DNA of 64,000 nt from Acidimicrobiaceae bacterium (GCA_027306605.1 DAHUZK010000040.1:124001-188000), one strand, 5' to 3'. Positions 1 to 12,365 are shown, numbered from the stretch's first letter. Program-made: numbers and translations. Notes: generated from the sequence alone by a model not told the origin.

Positions 1-1
1 C

Positions 2-544
2 GTCAGGGACGGCATCTTCACGGGCCGTGCCCGCGTCTTCAACGGCGAGCGCTCCCTCGTCGAAGCGCTCGACCGCCACCCCGAGCGCTTCGAGGACAAC
101 GACATGGTGGTCATCCGCTACGAGGGCCCGCGCGGGGCGCCGGGAATGCCCGAGCTGCTCGATCCCACCTCGCGCATCACGTCGCTCTGCCGCCAGCGGG
201 GGATCACCATCGCCCTCATGACCGACGCCCGATTCTCCGGGGGGTCCGTGGGCCTCGTCATCGGCCACGTGGCGCCCGAGGCGCTGCTCGGGGGGCCCAT
301 CGCCCTGGTGGAGGACGGCGACACCATCGTGGTCGACCTCAATGCCGACCGCCTGGACTGCGCCGAGCTCGACGATGCGGGGGTCGCACGTCGGCGCGCC
401 GCTGCCTGGCGGGCTGCGGCAGAGGACAGCGGCGGCCTGCACCCCGACGCGGGGCCCGTGACCGACCGCGTGCTGGCGCGCATGCGGGCCACGGCGCTGC
501 CCGCCCTCCTCGGGGCCGGCATGGCCACCCCGCCACCGGGCTGA
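2..544 (+). CDS. ilvD: Dihydroxy-acid dehydratase, C-terminal part
   Basis: Partial gene entering from the left edge; the visible 180 residues are the C-terminal domain of the IlvD/Edd dehydratase family. Seen: the GxARVFNGE segment near residues 8-17, the family block [16 protein letters not shown] at about 36-51, and [20 protein letters not shown] further on. The enzyme is an Fe-S protein converting 2,3-dihydroxy-3-methylvalerate or -isovalerate to the 2-oxo acids in isoleucine and valine synthesis. It lies immediately upstream of the ilvB attenuator, so it belongs to the same pathway but probably a separate transcript from ilvBNC. The Fe-S cysteines lie outside the window, so the IlvD versus Edd distinction rests on context. 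Confidence 0.9.
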   Translation, partial: VRDGIFTGRARVFNGERSLVEALDRHPERFEDNDMVVIRYEGPRGAPGMPELLDPTSRITSLCRQRGITIALMTDARFSGGSVGLVIGHVAPEALLGGPIALVEDGDTIVVDLNADRLDCAELDDAGVARRRAAAWRAAAEDSGGLHPDAGPVTDRVLARMRATALPALLGAGMATPPPG

Positions 545-606
545 CCCGCGCCCGCCGCCGCCGCACGCCCGGTTGTGCCTGGGTTGTCGAGCCGGAGCGG
601 CCGGGG

Positions 607-635
607 TTGTCGTCGGCCTCCGCCCGTGCCACAAT
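607..635 (+). promoter_or_regulatory. Predicted ilvB promoter
   Basis: TTGTCG at 607-612 and CACAAT at 630-635 with a 17-bp spacer form a plausible sigma70-type promoter. Transcription would start about 642-645, essentially at the ATG of the leader peptide, making the leader ORF leaderless or nearly so. The leuA and leuB attenuators have the same arrangement, with exactly 9 nt between the -10 hexamer and the leader ATG. Confidence 0.6.
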
Positions 636-644
636 GGACGCCTC

Positions 645-692
645 ATGCAGACGCACGCCATCCGCCCCGAGATCCTGGTACTCGTCACGTAG
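645..692 (+). CDS. Leader peptide of the ilvB attenuator (15 aa)
   Basis: A short ORF, MQTHAIRPEILVLVT then TAG, holds two Ile, two Leu and two Val codons, five of them in the run ILVLV just before the stop. This is the composition expected of a branched-chain-amino-acid attenuator leader. It lies between a predicted promoter and an intrinsic terminator upstream of ilvB. Inference: ribosome progress through the ILVLV codons senses charged tRNA for Ile, Leu and Val and controls read-through into ilvBNC. Confidence 0.75.
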   Translation: MQTHAIRPEILVLVT

Positions 693-751
693 GCGCGCGC
701 CCACATCGCACACCGCGCGCCGACCGACCTCCCGAATCCGGGAGGTCTTTT
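692..751 (+). terminator. ilvB attenuator: hairpin plus intrinsic terminator
   Basis: Hairpin A pairs 692-699 with 714-721 (8 bp, all G/C) and begins on the last base of the leader stop codon. The terminator hairpin pairs 726-734 (GACCTCCCG) with 739-747, loop of 4 nt, followed by TTTT at 748-751. The gap between the hairpins is 4 nt. The downstream ilvB has its own Shine-Dalgarno AAGGGGA about 8 nt before ATG 828. I could not find a convincing antiterminator pairing by eye. Confidence 0.75.
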
Positions 752-827
752 CAATTTCCGGACCGATTCCCATGCACATCGCCAAGATCCGAGACACGCC
801 CGAACGAGTGGAACAAGGGGAAACACC

Positions 828-2555
828 ATGAAGCTGACAGGAGCCCAGGCCCTCATCAAGAGCCTCGAGATGCAGGGGGTCGACGTGATGTTCGGCCTGC
901 CCGGCGGCGCCATCCTGCCGGTCTACGACCCGATCATCGACTCCTCCATCCGCCACATCCTGGTGCGTCACGAGCAGGGTGCGGGGCACATGGCCGAGGG
1001 CTACGCCATGGCGACGGGACGGCCCGGCGTCGCCATGGTCACCAGCGGTCCCGGGGCGACCAACATCGTGACGCCGCTGGCCAACGCCTACATGGACTCG
1101 ACGCCGCTCATCGTCGTGTCGGGCCAGGTGGCCACCCCGTCCATCGGGACCGACGCCTTCCAGGAGTGCGACATCACGGGTGTCACGATGGGCATCACCA
1201 AGCACAACTGGCTGATCAAGGACGTCGCTGACATCCCGCGGGTGGTCGCCGCCGCCTTCCACGTGGCCACCACGGGACGGCCGGGTCCGGTGCTCGTCGA
1301 CTTGCCCAAGGACATCTCGAACCAGCCCATGGAGTGGTACTGGCCCGAGACGATCGACGATCTCGACCTTCCCGGGTACCACCCGGTGACGCTGGGCGAT
1401 CCGGTGCTCGTCGGGCAGGCGGCGGAGCTCATCGCCTCGGCGCACCGGCCCGTCCTCTACGTGGGCGGCGGCGTGCTCAAGGCCAGGGCGGCCGAGGCGT
1501 TGCGGGCCCTGGCCGACCGCACCGGGATCCCGGTCGTGACCACGCTCATGGCGCGCGGTGCGTTCCCCGACTCGCACCCGCAGGCCCTCGGGATGCCGGG
1601 CATGCACGGGCACTACACCGCGGTGACGGCCATGCAGCGCAGCGACCTGCTCATCAACCTCGGCGCCCGCTTCGACGACCGGGTGACCGGCAACGTGAGA
1701 ACGTTCGCGCCCGAGGCCAAGGTGATCCACGTCGACATCGATCCCGCCGAGCTCGGCAAGGTGCGGATGCCCGACGTCGGGATCGCCGGCGACTGCCGCC
1801 AGGTCATCGAGGAGCTGCTCCTCGCCATGGACGCCCACGGCGACGCGCCGGTGGTGCAGGACCTCGAGCCGTGGTGGCACCAGATCCGCCAGTGGCAGGA
1901 GAGGTTCCCGCTGCACTACTCCGACGACGACGGGAGGGCGATCAAGCCGCAGAGCGTCGTCGAGCAGCTCCGTGACGCCGCGCCTCCCGACACGATCGTC
2001 GTGGCCGGCGTCGGTCAGCACCAGATGTGGGCATCGCAGTTCTGGACGTTCGACTCTCCCTACACCTGGGTGAATTCCGGTGGGGCGGGCACCATGGGCT
2101 TCGCGGTGCCGGCGTCCATCGGCGCCAAGGTCGGTCGGCCCGACCGCACCGTGTGGGCCATCGACGGCGACGGTTGCTTCCAGATGACCGCCCAGGAGCT
2201 GGTGACGGCCAGTGCGGAGCAGATCCCCGTGAAGATCGCGATCCTCAACAACGCCTATCTGGGCATGGTCCGCCAATGGCAGGAGATGTTCTACGAGGAG
2301 CGGTACTCGGAGGTCTACCTGTCCCCGGACCTGCCGGACTACGTCAAGTGGGCCGAGGCAATGGGTTGCGTGGGCATCCGGGCGGAGACGCCCGAGGACG
2401 TCGGTCCCGCCATAGAGAAGGCGAACAGCATCGACGACCGACCGGTGGTCGTGGACTTCCGCACCGATGCCTTCGAGAAGGTGTTCCCCATGGTGCCGGC
2501 CGGCGCGTCCAACGACGACATCGTCGTGCACCCCGACCAGGCGGCTCAGCGGTGA
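828..2555 (+). CDS. ilvB: Acetolactate synthase large subunit
   Basis: ThDP-dependent acetohydroxyacid synthase (575 aa, normal length) condensing pyruvate with pyruvate or 2-oxobutyrate, the first common step of Val/Leu/Ile synthesis. Seen: N-terminal PYR domain with the ThDP-activating glutamate in [14 protein letters not shown] (about E49), central FAD/DHS-like domain, and C-terminal ThDP-binding motif [10 protein letters not shown] followed by [13 protein letters not shown] (about residues 444-480). Start ATG 828 has a good ribosome-binding site. It is followed closely by the regulatory subunit ilvN and then ilvC, and preceded by a leader-peptide attenuator, so expression probably follows branched-chain aminoacyl-tRNA levels. 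Confidence 0.97.
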   Translation: MKLTGAQALIKSLEMQGVDVMFGLPGGAILPVYDPIIDSSIRHILVRHEQGAGHMAEGYAMATGRPGVAMVTSGPGATNIVTPLANAYMDSTPLIVVSGQVATPSIGTDAFQECDITGVTMGITKHNWLIKDVADIPRVVAAAFHVATTGRPGPVLVDLPKDISNQPMEWYWPETIDDLDLPGYHPVTLGDPVLVGQAAELIASAHRPVLYVGGGVLKARAAEALRALADRTGIPVVTTLMARGAFPDSHPQALGMPGMHGHYTAVTAMQRSDLLINLGARFDDRVTGNVRTFAPEAKVIHVDIDPAELGKVRMPDVGIAGDCRQVIEELLLAMDAHGDAPVVQDLEPWWHQIRQWQERFPLHYSDDDGRAIKPQSVVEQLRDAAPPDTIVVAGVGQHQMWASQFWTFDSPYTWVNSGGAGTMGFAVPASIGAKVGRPDRTVWAIDGDGCFQMTAQELVTASAEQIPVKIAILNNAYLGMVRQWQEMFYEERYSEVYLSPDLPDYVKWAEAMGCVGIRAETPEDVGPAIEKANSIDDRPVVVDFRTDAFEKVFPMVPAGASNDDIVVHPDQAAQR

Positions 2556-2599
2556 CGGCCGACCCCGGGACACTGCGTGCCGTCAGGGGTGGGCGGCCG

Positions 2600-3109
2600 A
2601 TGCGCAGCGGAGGCGCACCGCGCCATCACATCCTCTCGGTCCTGGTGGAGAACAAGGCCGGCGTGCTGGCCCGGGTCGCCGGCTTGTTCAGCCGGCGAGG
2701 GTTCAACATCTACTCGCTCGCCGTGGCACCCACCGACGAGGACGAGCGATTCAGCCGCATCACCATCGTGGTCGACGTGGAGACCGCGCCGCTCGAGCAG
2801 GTCATCATGCAGCTGGACAAGCTGGTCAACGTCGTGTCGATCGACGAGCTGTCGCCAGCCGAGGCCGTCGAACGGGAGCTGGTCCTGGTCACGGTGGCCG
2901 TGGGGCCGACCGAGCGTTCGCAGGTGATCCAGCTCGCAGGCGTCTTCGGCGGCGACGTCGTGAGCGTCGGTGGCGACCGCCTGACGATCATGGTTGCCGG
3001 ACGGCCGGAGAAGATCGACGACTTCGAGGGCCTTCTCGAGCAGTACAACGTGGTCGAGCTCCAGCGGACAGGGCGCGTCGCCCTGCCTAAGCTGGATCGC
3101 CGCCACTGA
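2600..3109 (+). CDS. ilvN: Acetolactate synthase small (regulatory) subunit
   Basis: 169-aa regulatory subunit that binds valine and stimulates IlvB. An N-terminal ACT domain begins [20 protein letters not shown] and includes [14 protein letters not shown]; a C-terminal IlvN domain carries LVLVTVAVG and [11 protein letters not shown] chose ATG 2600, which has AGGGG about 10 nt upstream and gives the usual family length. An alternative GTG at 2552 overlaps the ilvB stop in a GTGA and would add 16 residues. It is the second gene of ilvBNC. Confidence 0.95.
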   Translation: MRSGGAPRHHILSVLVENKAGVLARVAGLFSRRGFNIYSLAVAPTDEDERFSRITIVVDVETAPLEQVIMQLDKLVNVVSIDELSPAEAVERELVLVTVAVGPTERSQVIQLAGVFGGDVVSVGGDRLTIMVAGRPEKIDDFEGLLEQYNVVELQRTGRVALPKLDRRH

Positions 3110-3132
3110 ACAGACAGGAAAGAGCAGACACC

Positions 3133-4158
<1,026 letters not shown>

Positions 4159-4172
4159 ACCGGCCCGGCCCC

Positions 4173-4208
4173 GGTCGGGCCGGCTGGGCCGGTCGGGCCG
4201 GCTGGGCC
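4173..4208 (+). repeat. 18-bp tandem duplication after ilvC stop
   Basis: Two identical copies of GGTCGGGCCGGCTGGGCC (4173-4190 and 4191-4208) lie 15 nt after the ilvC stop codon. It is one of a set of short tandem repeats at gene ends in this window. Confidence 0.85.
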
Positions 4209-4210
4209 GG

Positions 4211-4260
4211 TTGACTATGACATCACAGTGATGTCATAGTGACACTATGAAGATGTCACT
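4211..4260 (+). promoter_or_regulatory. Promoter and palindromic operator of the RHH gene
   Basis: A perfect inverted repeat has 13-bp arms (4214-4226 and 4228-4240) around a central A at 4227; the core half-site is TATGACATCAC. A second inverted repeat, AGTGACA (4238-4244) and TGTCACT (4254-4260), brackets the start codon. TTGACT at 4211-4216 and CATAGT at 4235-4240 (18-bp spacer) fit a promoter inside the palindrome, so a bound regulator would block it. The next gene encodes a ribbon-helix-helix protein, making autorepression likely. The transcript would start at or next to ATG 4247. Confidence 0.7.
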
Positions 4261-4720
4261 GGTGGTCGAAGGGCTCCGGTCCGACGTGGTCAGCGTCGGG
4301 GAGCTCGGCGACGACACCGTGGCAGCGGTCGCCGATCGCATCGCCGAACTGCTCGGTCGCTCGCTCCCGTCGCGGATCCTGGACCTGCTCTCGGACGTGG
4401 CCGCCGAGCTGTCGGCCGAGCTGCCCGAGGGGCGGGTCGAGATCCGGTTGGCCGGCGACGACGTCGCCTTGGTCCACGTGCACGACGAGCCCGTGTCCGT
4501 CCCGGAAGAGGGCGCAGGAGACCACGGTGAGCTCTCGGCTCGGATCACGTTGCGTCTGAGTGACGGCCTGAAGAGCCGGGTCGAGGAGAGCGCCGCCCGC
4601 GAGGGCATCTCGGTCAACACCTACGTCGTGCGGACGCTCGAACGTGGGACCTCTGTGACGACGGCCCGCGGCAGGGGGGGGCGCGGCGGAAACCGGTTGC
4701 GTGGTTTCGCATCGACCTGA
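4247..4720 (+). CDS. Ribbon-helix-helix (Arc/HicB-like) regulator
   Basis: 157-aa protein. The C-terminal segment at about residues 98-132, with ARITLRLSDGLKSRVEE then AAREGISVNTYVVRTLER, has the beta-strand plus two-helix pattern of a ribbon-helix-helix DNA-binding domain. The first roughly 90 residues are a separate acidic alpha/beta region I do not recognise. The extreme C-terminus is Gly/Arg-rich (GRGGRGGNR). Start ATG 4247 is embedded in a palindromic operator; ATG 4253 is also possible. A DUF4097 gene follows after 13 nt in the same orientation, so the pair is probably one autoregulated operon. No toxin-like partner is obvious, so a classical toxin-antitoxin role is not supported. Confidence 0.7.
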   Translation: MKMSLVVEGLRSDVVSVGELGDDTVAAVADRIAELLGRSLPSRILDLLSDVAAELSAELPEGRVEIRLAGDDVALVHVHDEPVSVPEEGAGDHGELSARITLRLSDGLKSRVEESAAREGISVNTYVVRTLERGTSVTTARGRGGRGGNRLRGFAST

Positions 4721-4733
4721 AGGGAGCAGCAGC

Positions 4734-5606
4734 GTGCACAGGACTTTCGAGACGCCGGGCGACGTGCGCCTCGTCGTGGAGGACGAGGTGGGGCTCGTGG
4801 CCATCACCGCGACGGACACGGCGACCACAGAGATTCGGATCGAGGCCGACACACCGGCCGCCGAGGAGCTGGTGGGACGGGCCGTGGTCGAGTGCCGGCC
4901 GACGGGCAGCGGGCATCTCGTCGTAGTCAAGGTGCCGCGCCCGCACGGCAAGCGCTTCCTCCGCCGCGACGGCGTGACGACCCGGGTCCAGGTTCCCGAG
5001 GGGGCCGGCGTCGCCGTGGTGACGGGATCCGCGGACATCGAAGTGACAGGCCCGGTCGGATCGGCCGACGTCAAGACGGCGAGCGGCGACGTGGTGACCG
5101 ACGATGTCGCGGCCGACGTCCACGTCAAGACGGCGAGCGGCGACGTCACGGTGGGGAACGTGGGTGGACAGATCCGGGCCTACACGGCGTCGGGCGACCT
5201 GCGCTGTTCGAGCGTGGCCGGCAGCGCGGTGTTCTCGACGGCCACGGGAGATCTCGAGCTGGGCGCGGCCGGAAACCGGGTGGACGTCAAGGCGACGTCG
5301 GGAGACGTGCGCCTCGGGGAGCTGGCTCGCGGCGCCAAGGTCGTCAACGTCTCCGGTGACGTGCGGGTGCTGGCCCTCGGCGACGGGGCTCTCCAGGTAC
5401 GCTCGGTCTCTGGGAACGTCTCGGTCGGCGTGGCGAAGGGGGTCGACCTCCAGGTGGATGTCGAGACGCTCTCGGGCACGGTGAGCTCGGAGATCCCCCT
5501 CGTGGACCGACCGGTCCCGGGGCGACGCGAGGCCCGGGTCATGCTCCGGATCCGCAGTGTCTCGGGGAACGTGGCCATCGCCCCGGCACTCGAGCACGTG
5601 GCCTGA
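4734..5606 (+). CDS. DUF4097 beta-strand repeat protein
   Basis: 290 aa, cytosolic by appearance (no signal peptide or TM). It is built of repeating turns such as VKTASGDVVTDD, VKTASGDVTVGN, AYTASGDLRCSS, VKATSGDVRLGE and VVNVSGDVRVLA, the signature of DUF4097 (toastrack/adhesin-like) beta-solenoid proteins. GTG 4734 has AAGGGAG about 8 nt upstream and lies 13 nt after the RHH gene, so the two are probably co-transcribed. Function is unknown; family members are often near regulators or membrane-stress genes. The final stretch IRSVSGNVAIAPALEHVA is another repeat, so the protein is complete. Confidence 0.8.
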   Translation: MHRTFETPGDVRLVVEDEVGLVAITATDTATTEIRIEADTPAAEELVGRAVVECRPTGSGHLVVVKVPRPHGKRFLRRDGVTTRVQVPEGAGVAVVTGSADIEVTGPVGSADVKTASGDVVTDDVAADVHVKTASGDVTVGNVGGQIRAYTASGDLRCSSVAGSAVFSTATGDLELGAAGNRVDVKATSGDVRLGELARGAKVVNVSGDVRVLALGDGALQVRSVSGNVSVGVAKGVDLQVDVETLSGTVSSEIPLVDRPVPGRREARVMLRIRSVSGNVAIAPALEHVA

Positions 5607-5693
5607 GCAGGCCGGACCCTGGGGGCGTGGGCCCGCCGACGCCCGGCCGGGGCCGCATCCGTTTCGCCTGATGAAGCGGGCAGACTAGGACCC

Positions 5694-7400
5694 GTGCTCA
5701 GGAGATTCCCAGGTTCAGCGGCGGCGCTCTCGCTGGTGGTGCTCGTCCTGGCCCTGGGGGCGACCTCGGCGCTGGTGGTCCCCGAGGCCGGGTCCTCGCC
5801 CACCTTGCAGCTGCCGAGCCTGGCCGACCGCCCGGTGCCGCCCTCCACCGGACCGGCGGTCTCGGGCCGGATCAGCGCGCCCGGCGGTCCCTACCTCTAC
5901 GACAGATCGCGACGGGTCGTCTTCTTCCACGGGGTCGACGCCGTCTACAAGCACCCGCCGTTCGAGCTGTATCCCGCCCCGGGCAAACCCTGGAACCTCT
6001 CGGCCGCCGACGCCTCGCTCATGGCGCGCCTCGGTTTCAACGTGGTCCGGCTCGGCATGACCTGGAGCGGGCTCGAGCCCGGCACGGCGCCGGCGAACGA
6101 CCCGGCGATCTGCGATCCCGGCCCACCGTCGAACCCGCACCAGTTCAATCGGGCCGTGTTCGACCGATACATCGGGCACCTGCGCACCACGGTGAACCTG
6201 CTGGGGCGCTACCACATCTACACGATCCTCGACATGCACCAGGACGTCTACAACGAGATGTTCGACGGTGAAGGTGTCCCGAATTGGGCCGTGTGCACCA
6301 ACGGCGTGACGAGCGTCGACCCCCCCGGGCGTTGGTCACTGAGCTACGGCACCAGGGCGGCCGGGATCGCCTACCACCACTTCTGGACCAACGACGTCAG
6401 GGGCGACCTCCAAGGTGAGTTCGACCGCATGTGGGGCCTGGTGGCGCACGCCTTCAGGGGCAACCGCTGGATCCTCGGCTACGACCCGTTCAACGAGCCC
6501 TTCTCCACTTCCCTGATCCTCTTCGGCGACGCGCACTTCGACGCGCAGCTGGAGTGCTTCTACACGGGCCGCGACCACATGGGGTCGCTCCTCCACGGAG
6601 CACCCCCCATCCGGTGTCCGGCGGCGGATCCGGCCAACGGGGTCATCCCGACGCTCCAGGCCAACGACCCGGGCCGCCTCGTCTTCGACGAGCCGGACAA
6701 TTACGCGAGTCGCGGCTTTCCGACGTACCTCGGCCCGATGAACCTGCCGAACCTCGTCTTCAACGTCCACGTCTATTGCGGCGCCCGGAGCCCGGTGACC
6801 GGCAACCCCACCGACGTCCTCGCCTGTGTGCGCCAGGACCTGCACTCGCTCGACGTGCGTGCACGCGACCGGCTCGAAATGGCTTCGGGGAGGCAGAGAG
6901 GCGGCCCCGCCTGGTTCGTGACGGAGTTCGGCGCCTCGAGCAACCCCGATCTCCTGGCCGCGGCCACGGCCAAGATGGATGCCGAGCAGGTGGGATGGGC
7001 CTACTGGGCCTGGCGCTACTACGGCGACCCGACGGGGAGCGCCGACGAGTCCTTGGTCATGGCCGACGGGCGCCTGCGTTCCACGGCGCTGGTGCTGAGC
7101 CGGGCCTACCCCCAGGCCGTGGCCGGCGTGCCGCTGTCCTTCGCCTACGCACCCCTGAGCGACGTCTTCACCTTGACGTACCGGCCCGACCACGCCATTC
7201 GCGCGCCGACGGTGGTCTTCGTGCCCACCGCCGTCCACTACCGACGCGGGTACTGCGCCCGGGTCAGCGGCGGTCGCGTCACGTCGAGACGGGGGAGCGA
7301 CCAGCTCGATGTGCAGAGCTCGGCTTCTGCCCGCCAGGTGACGGTCCGGGTGACCCCGGGCAGCTGTGCGGGACACCCGGGCTCGGGACGCCGGGTTTAG
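5694..7400 (+). CDS. Secreted GH5 glycosidase, endoglycoceramidase-like
   Basis: 568 aa. An N-terminal signal peptide or anchor (LRRF then a hydrophobic run to about residue 28) is followed by a GH5-type TIM barrel. Seen: DMHQDVYNEMF, the acid/base motif YDPFNEPF (Glu about 268) and the nucleophile motif FVTEFGAS (Glu about 410). The DMHQDV and adjacent DGEGVPNWAV segments resemble endoglycoceramidase-type GH5 enzymes that cleave glycan from ceramide or similar lipids. A small C-terminal beta domain (about 480-560) follows the barrel. GTG 5694 comes shortly after a TAGGAC -10-like element. Exact substrate cannot be read from sequence. Confidence 0.82.
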   Translation: MLRRFPGSAAALSLVVLVLALGATSALVVPEAGSSPTLQLPSLADRPVPPSTGPAVSGRISAPGGPYLYDRSRRVVFFHGVDAVYKHPPFELYPAPGKPWNLSAADASLMARLGFNVVRLGMTWSGLEPGTAPANDPAICDPGPPSNPHQFNRAVFDRYIGHLRTTVNLLGRYHIYTILDMHQDVYNEMFDGEGVPNWAVCTNGVTSVDPPGRWSLSYGTRAAGIAYHHFWTNDVRGDLQGEFDRMWGLVAHAFRGNRWILGYDPFNEPFSTSLILFGDAHFDAQLECFYTGRDHMGSLLHGAPPIRCPAADPANGVIPTLQANDPGRLVFDEPDNYASRGFPTYLGPMNLPNLVFNVHVYCGARSPVTGNPTDVLACVRQDLHSLDVRARDRLEMASGRQRGGPAWFVTEFGASSNPDLLAAATAKMDAEQVGWAYWAWRYYGDPTGSADESLVMADGRLRSTALVLSRAYPQAVAGVPLSFAYAPLSDVFTLTYRPDHAIRAPTVVFVPTAVHYRRGYCARVSGGRVTSRRGSDQLDVQSSASARQVTVRVTPGSCAGHPGSGRRV

Positions 7401-7409
7401 GGTGGGCCC

Positions 7410-7664
7410 ATGTGCCGCAACATCACCACGCTGCGCGGGCTGGAGCCGGCGGCGACCCCGGAGGAGATCGAGGCGGCGGCACGCCAGTACGTCCGCAAGG
7501 TCAGCGGCGTGCAGGCGACGTCGCCCCAGACCGAGCCGGCCTTCGAGCGGGCGGTGGCCGCAGTGACCGAGGCGACCGCGCACCTCCTGGCGGTCCTCCC
7601 ACCGCGCCGCCAACCGCCGCCGACCCTGCCGCCCCTACGCCGGATGGCGGCCAAGGGCGGCTAA
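7410..7664 (+). CDS. DUF2277 family protein
   Basis: 84-aa protein opening MCRNITTLRGLEPAATPEEI and containing AARQYVRKVSG, the hallmark of DUF2277, a small conserved family of unknown function common in actinobacteria. TAGGGT at 7398-7403 lies 6 nt before ATG 7410, suggesting a leaderless message. The last four bases overlap the end of the convergent P450 gene. The Pro-rich tail is family-atypical but short. Confidence 0.82.
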   Translation: MCRNITTLRGLEPAATPEEIEAAARQYVRKVSGVQATSPQTEPAFERAVAAVTEATAHLLAVLPPRRQPPPTLPPLRRMAAKGG

Positions 7665-8902
7665 CCGGGGGCGACGCGCACGGGAAGATCGAGCAGTCCC
7701 CGCAAGGTGAAGCTCGGTCGCCAGTGCGGCTCGTCGCCCACGAGCTCGACGGTCGACAATCGGGCCAGCAGCGCGTTGAACGCGATCTCGCCCTCCATGC
7801 GGGCCAGGGGCGCTCCGATGCAGTGGTGGATGCCCCACCCGAAGCTGAGGGGGACGTTGTCGGTGCGCCGGAGGTCGAGCTGCTCCGGGCGGTCGAAACG
7901 TCTCGGATCCCGGTTGGCCGCACCCTGGAGCACGATGATCCTGTCGCCTCGACCGAGCGGTTCACCCAGCAGGTCGGCCGGTTCGAGGGCGGTGCGGAGG
8001 TTGAACTGCACGGGGCTGTCGAAGCGGAGCAGCTCCTCGACCGCGCTGGGTGCCAGCTCTGGGTGCCGGCGCCAGTCCTCGAGCTGGTCGGGGTGCCTGA
8101 GCAGCGCCAGCAGCCCGTTCCCCAGGAGGTTCGTGGTCGTCTCGAACCCTGCGGAGAACAAGAGGATTGCGGTGGACGTGATCTCCTCGTCGGTCAGCCG
8201 ATCGTCGTTCTCACGCGCCTGGACCAGTGCACTGAGCAGGTCGTCACGCGGCGAGCGGCGCCGCTCGTCGAGCAGGCCGGTGAAGTACTCGGCCAGGTGG
8301 GCGATGGCGTCGAGGGAGGCGTCCGTCTCCTCTTCGCTGAGCATCGGCTCGATCCCCTTGGCCGCGGCGCGGACCTGCGGCTGCAGGGCGGCCTGTTCGG
8401 AGCCCGGGACGCCGACGAGCTCGCCGATGACGGCCATGGGCAAGGGCAGGGCGAAGTCGGCGATGAAATCGACCTCGCCCCGGGCGGCCATCGTGTCGAT
8501 CAGCCCGTCGACGAGGCGGTGGACAGCCGGGCGGAGCCGCTCGACCTGACGGGGCGTGAACGAGCGGGACACCAGCCGGCGCAGGCGGGTGTGGTCGGGC
8601 GGGTCGGCCATCAACATGTTGTGCTGCGAGGCCTCGAAGAATTCACCGCGGCGCGTCCCGGTGTCGTCGAAGATGCCCGTCGAGGTGCTCTCGATGCCGA
8701 TGCCCCGTCCCAGCCGCGGGTCGCGCAGCACGCCGAGGCTCTCCTCGTAGCCGTTCACGAGGTACGGACCGAACGACGTCCGGCTGACCCTGGCCTCGCT
8801 CCGCATCCGGGCGTAGAAGGGGTACGGATCGGCCTGTCCTTCCGGGGTGGCCAGCACCTCGAGGAACAATCCGTCGAGCGTCGGGCTCGTGGTGATCGTC
8901 AT
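7661..8902 (-). CDS. Cytochrome P450
   Basis: 413-aa soluble bacterial class I P450. Seen: I-helix oxygen-binding motif FSAGFETTTN, K-helix ExxR in VEELLRFDSP, and the heme loop FGWGIHHCIGAPLAR with the cysteine ligand at about 361. It needs ferredoxin partners, which are not adjacent. It overlaps the DUF2277 end by 4 nt (convergent), and its start faces an SDR gene on the other strand, suggesting a divergent pair possibly sharing a substrate (inference). The CYP subfamily cannot be assigned from sequence alone. Confidence 0.95.
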   Translation of the reverse strand: MTITTSPTLDGLFLEVLATPEGQADPYPFYARMRSEARVSRTSFGPYLVNGYEESLGVLRDPRLGRGIGIESTSTGIFDDTGTRRGEFFEASQHNMLMADPPDHTRLRRLVSRSFTPRQVERLRPAVHRLVDGLIDTMAARGEVDFIADFALPLPMAVIGELVGVPGSEQAALQPQVRAAAKGIEPMLSEEETDASLDAIAHLAEYFTGLLDERRRSPRDDLLSALVQARENDDRLTDEEITSTAILLFSAGFETTTNLLGNGLLALLRHPDQLEDWRRHPELAPSAVEELLRFDSPVQFNLRTALEPADLLGEPLGRGDRIIVLQGAANRDPRRFDRPEQLDLRRTDNVPLSFGWGIHHCIGAPLARMEGEIAFNALLARLSTVELVGDEPHWRPSFTLRGLLDLPVRVAPG

Positions 8903-9027
8903 GGTTGCACCGCTTCGGTCGGTCCCTCGGCCGGGAACATCTCCGCCGGGAACACTAGGACACGGGCGTGACCCGCCTCCGGCCGGCGGCTAAGAACTGC
9001 CTGGGCACCACGAAGGATCGGATCGCC

Positions 9028-9912
9028 ATGAGCATGCAGGGCAAGGTCGTCGTCATCACCGGGTCCAACACCGGAATCGGGCTCGAAACCGCCGTGGGGG
9101 TGGCGAGCCAGGGGGCGACCACCGTGCTGGCCTGCCGAAACCCCGCCAAGGCGGAGGCGGCGAAGCAGGAGGTCGTGCGCCGGACATGGAACGACGACGT
9201 CCATGTGGTGGTGCTCGACCTGGCCGATCTGGCATCGGTGCGCAAAGCGGGCGACGAGATCCTCTCGCGCTGGGACCGGCTCGACGTCCTCGTGAACAAC
9301 GCCGGGGGGACCTGGTCGCAGCGCCACGTCACGGTTCAGGGCTTCGAGTACACGATGGGTGTCAGCCACTTCGGGCACTTCTCCTTGACACGCCAATTGC
9401 TCGGTCGGCTCCTGGCATCGGCTCCGGCGCGCCTGATCGCGGTCACGTCTGTGGGGCACCGCTTCGCAGCAAAGGGCATGCGGTTCGACGATCTCCAGAG
9501 CGAGGAGGGCTACCAGGCGATGGAGGTCTACTGCCGGGCCAAGCTGGCCAACGTGCTCTTCGTCCGCGAGCTGGCTCGGCGTTTCGACCCCCGCGCGCTG
9601 ACGGCCAACGCGGTCCATCCCGGCTGGGTGCGCAGCCGCTTCGGCATGGACGGCGACCTCTCGGGTGTCAACGGTCTGGGCATCCGCCTCATGCGACCTT
9701 TCCAGATCTCGCCTCGCCGCGGCGCCAGGACGTCCGTCTTCCTGGCGACCTCGCCCGATGTGGCCGGCCAGAGCGGCAAGTACTGGGTGCGGTCCAAGCC
9801 GCGTCGCCCCGGCCGCCAGGCGGAGGACGAGGCGGCGGCGCTCCGGCTGTGGGACGACAGCGAGCGGCTGTTGGCCGGCGCCGGGTTCCCGGTGGATCCG
9901 GTCGGCGCCTGA
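9028..9912 (+). CDS. Short-chain dehydrogenase/reductase
   Basis: 294-aa NAD(P)-dependent oxidoreductase of the retinol-dehydrogenase-like SDR type. Seen: TGSNTGIG at residues 11-18, NNAGG near 90, and the active-site YCRAK (Tyr about 168, Lys 172). The start chosen is ATG 9028, preceded by GAAGGATCGG. A GTG at 8968 would add 20 residues; it follows a CACTAG element and could be a leaderless start. It lies next to a divergent P450 and ends 7 nt before the convergent serC. Substrate unknown. Confidence 0.88.
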   Translation: MSMQGKVVVITGSNTGIGLETAVGVASQGATTVLACRNPAKAEAAKQEVVRRTWNDDVHVVVLDLADLASVRKAGDEILSRWDRLDVLVNNAGGTWSQRHVTVQGFEYTMGVSHFGHFSLTRQLLGRLLASAPARLIAVTSVGHRFAAKGMRFDDLQSEEGYQAMEVYCRAKLANVLFVRELARRFDPRALTANAVHPGWVRSRFGMDGDLSGVNGLGIRLMRPFQISPRRGARTSVFLATSPDVAGQSGKYWVRSKPRRPGRQAEDEAAALRLWDDSERLLAGAGFPVDPVGA

Positions 9913-9919
9913 CCGGCGC

Positions 9920-12314
<2,395 letters not shown>

Positions 12315-12365
12315 CCCCGGGTTCGTGGGGGCACGATCGGCGGGGGGAGTAAGGAGACCACCGCG

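Noticed and set aside
607-831. 74-codon frame spanning the ilvB leader region
   Set aside because: It crosses the terminator hairpin, is Arg/Ser-rich, and is out of frame with the leader peptide, which explains the region better.
339-2573. Very long antisense open frame opposite ilvD/ilvB (and similar ones at 10212-13550, 25855-27678 and 29025-31298)
   Set aside because: They mirror strong genes, have His/Arg/Gly-rich compositions typical of GC-rich shadow frames, and match no protein pattern.
4247-5606. RHH gene plus DUF4097 as a toxin-antitoxin pair
   Set aside because: DUF4097 proteins are not known toxins and the gene has no RNase, kinase or gyrase-inhibitor features.
8930-8965. GAACAT/GAACAC elements between P450 and SDR as a third KstR-like site
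   Set aside because: The repeats are direct, not inverted, and lack the GTTC half.
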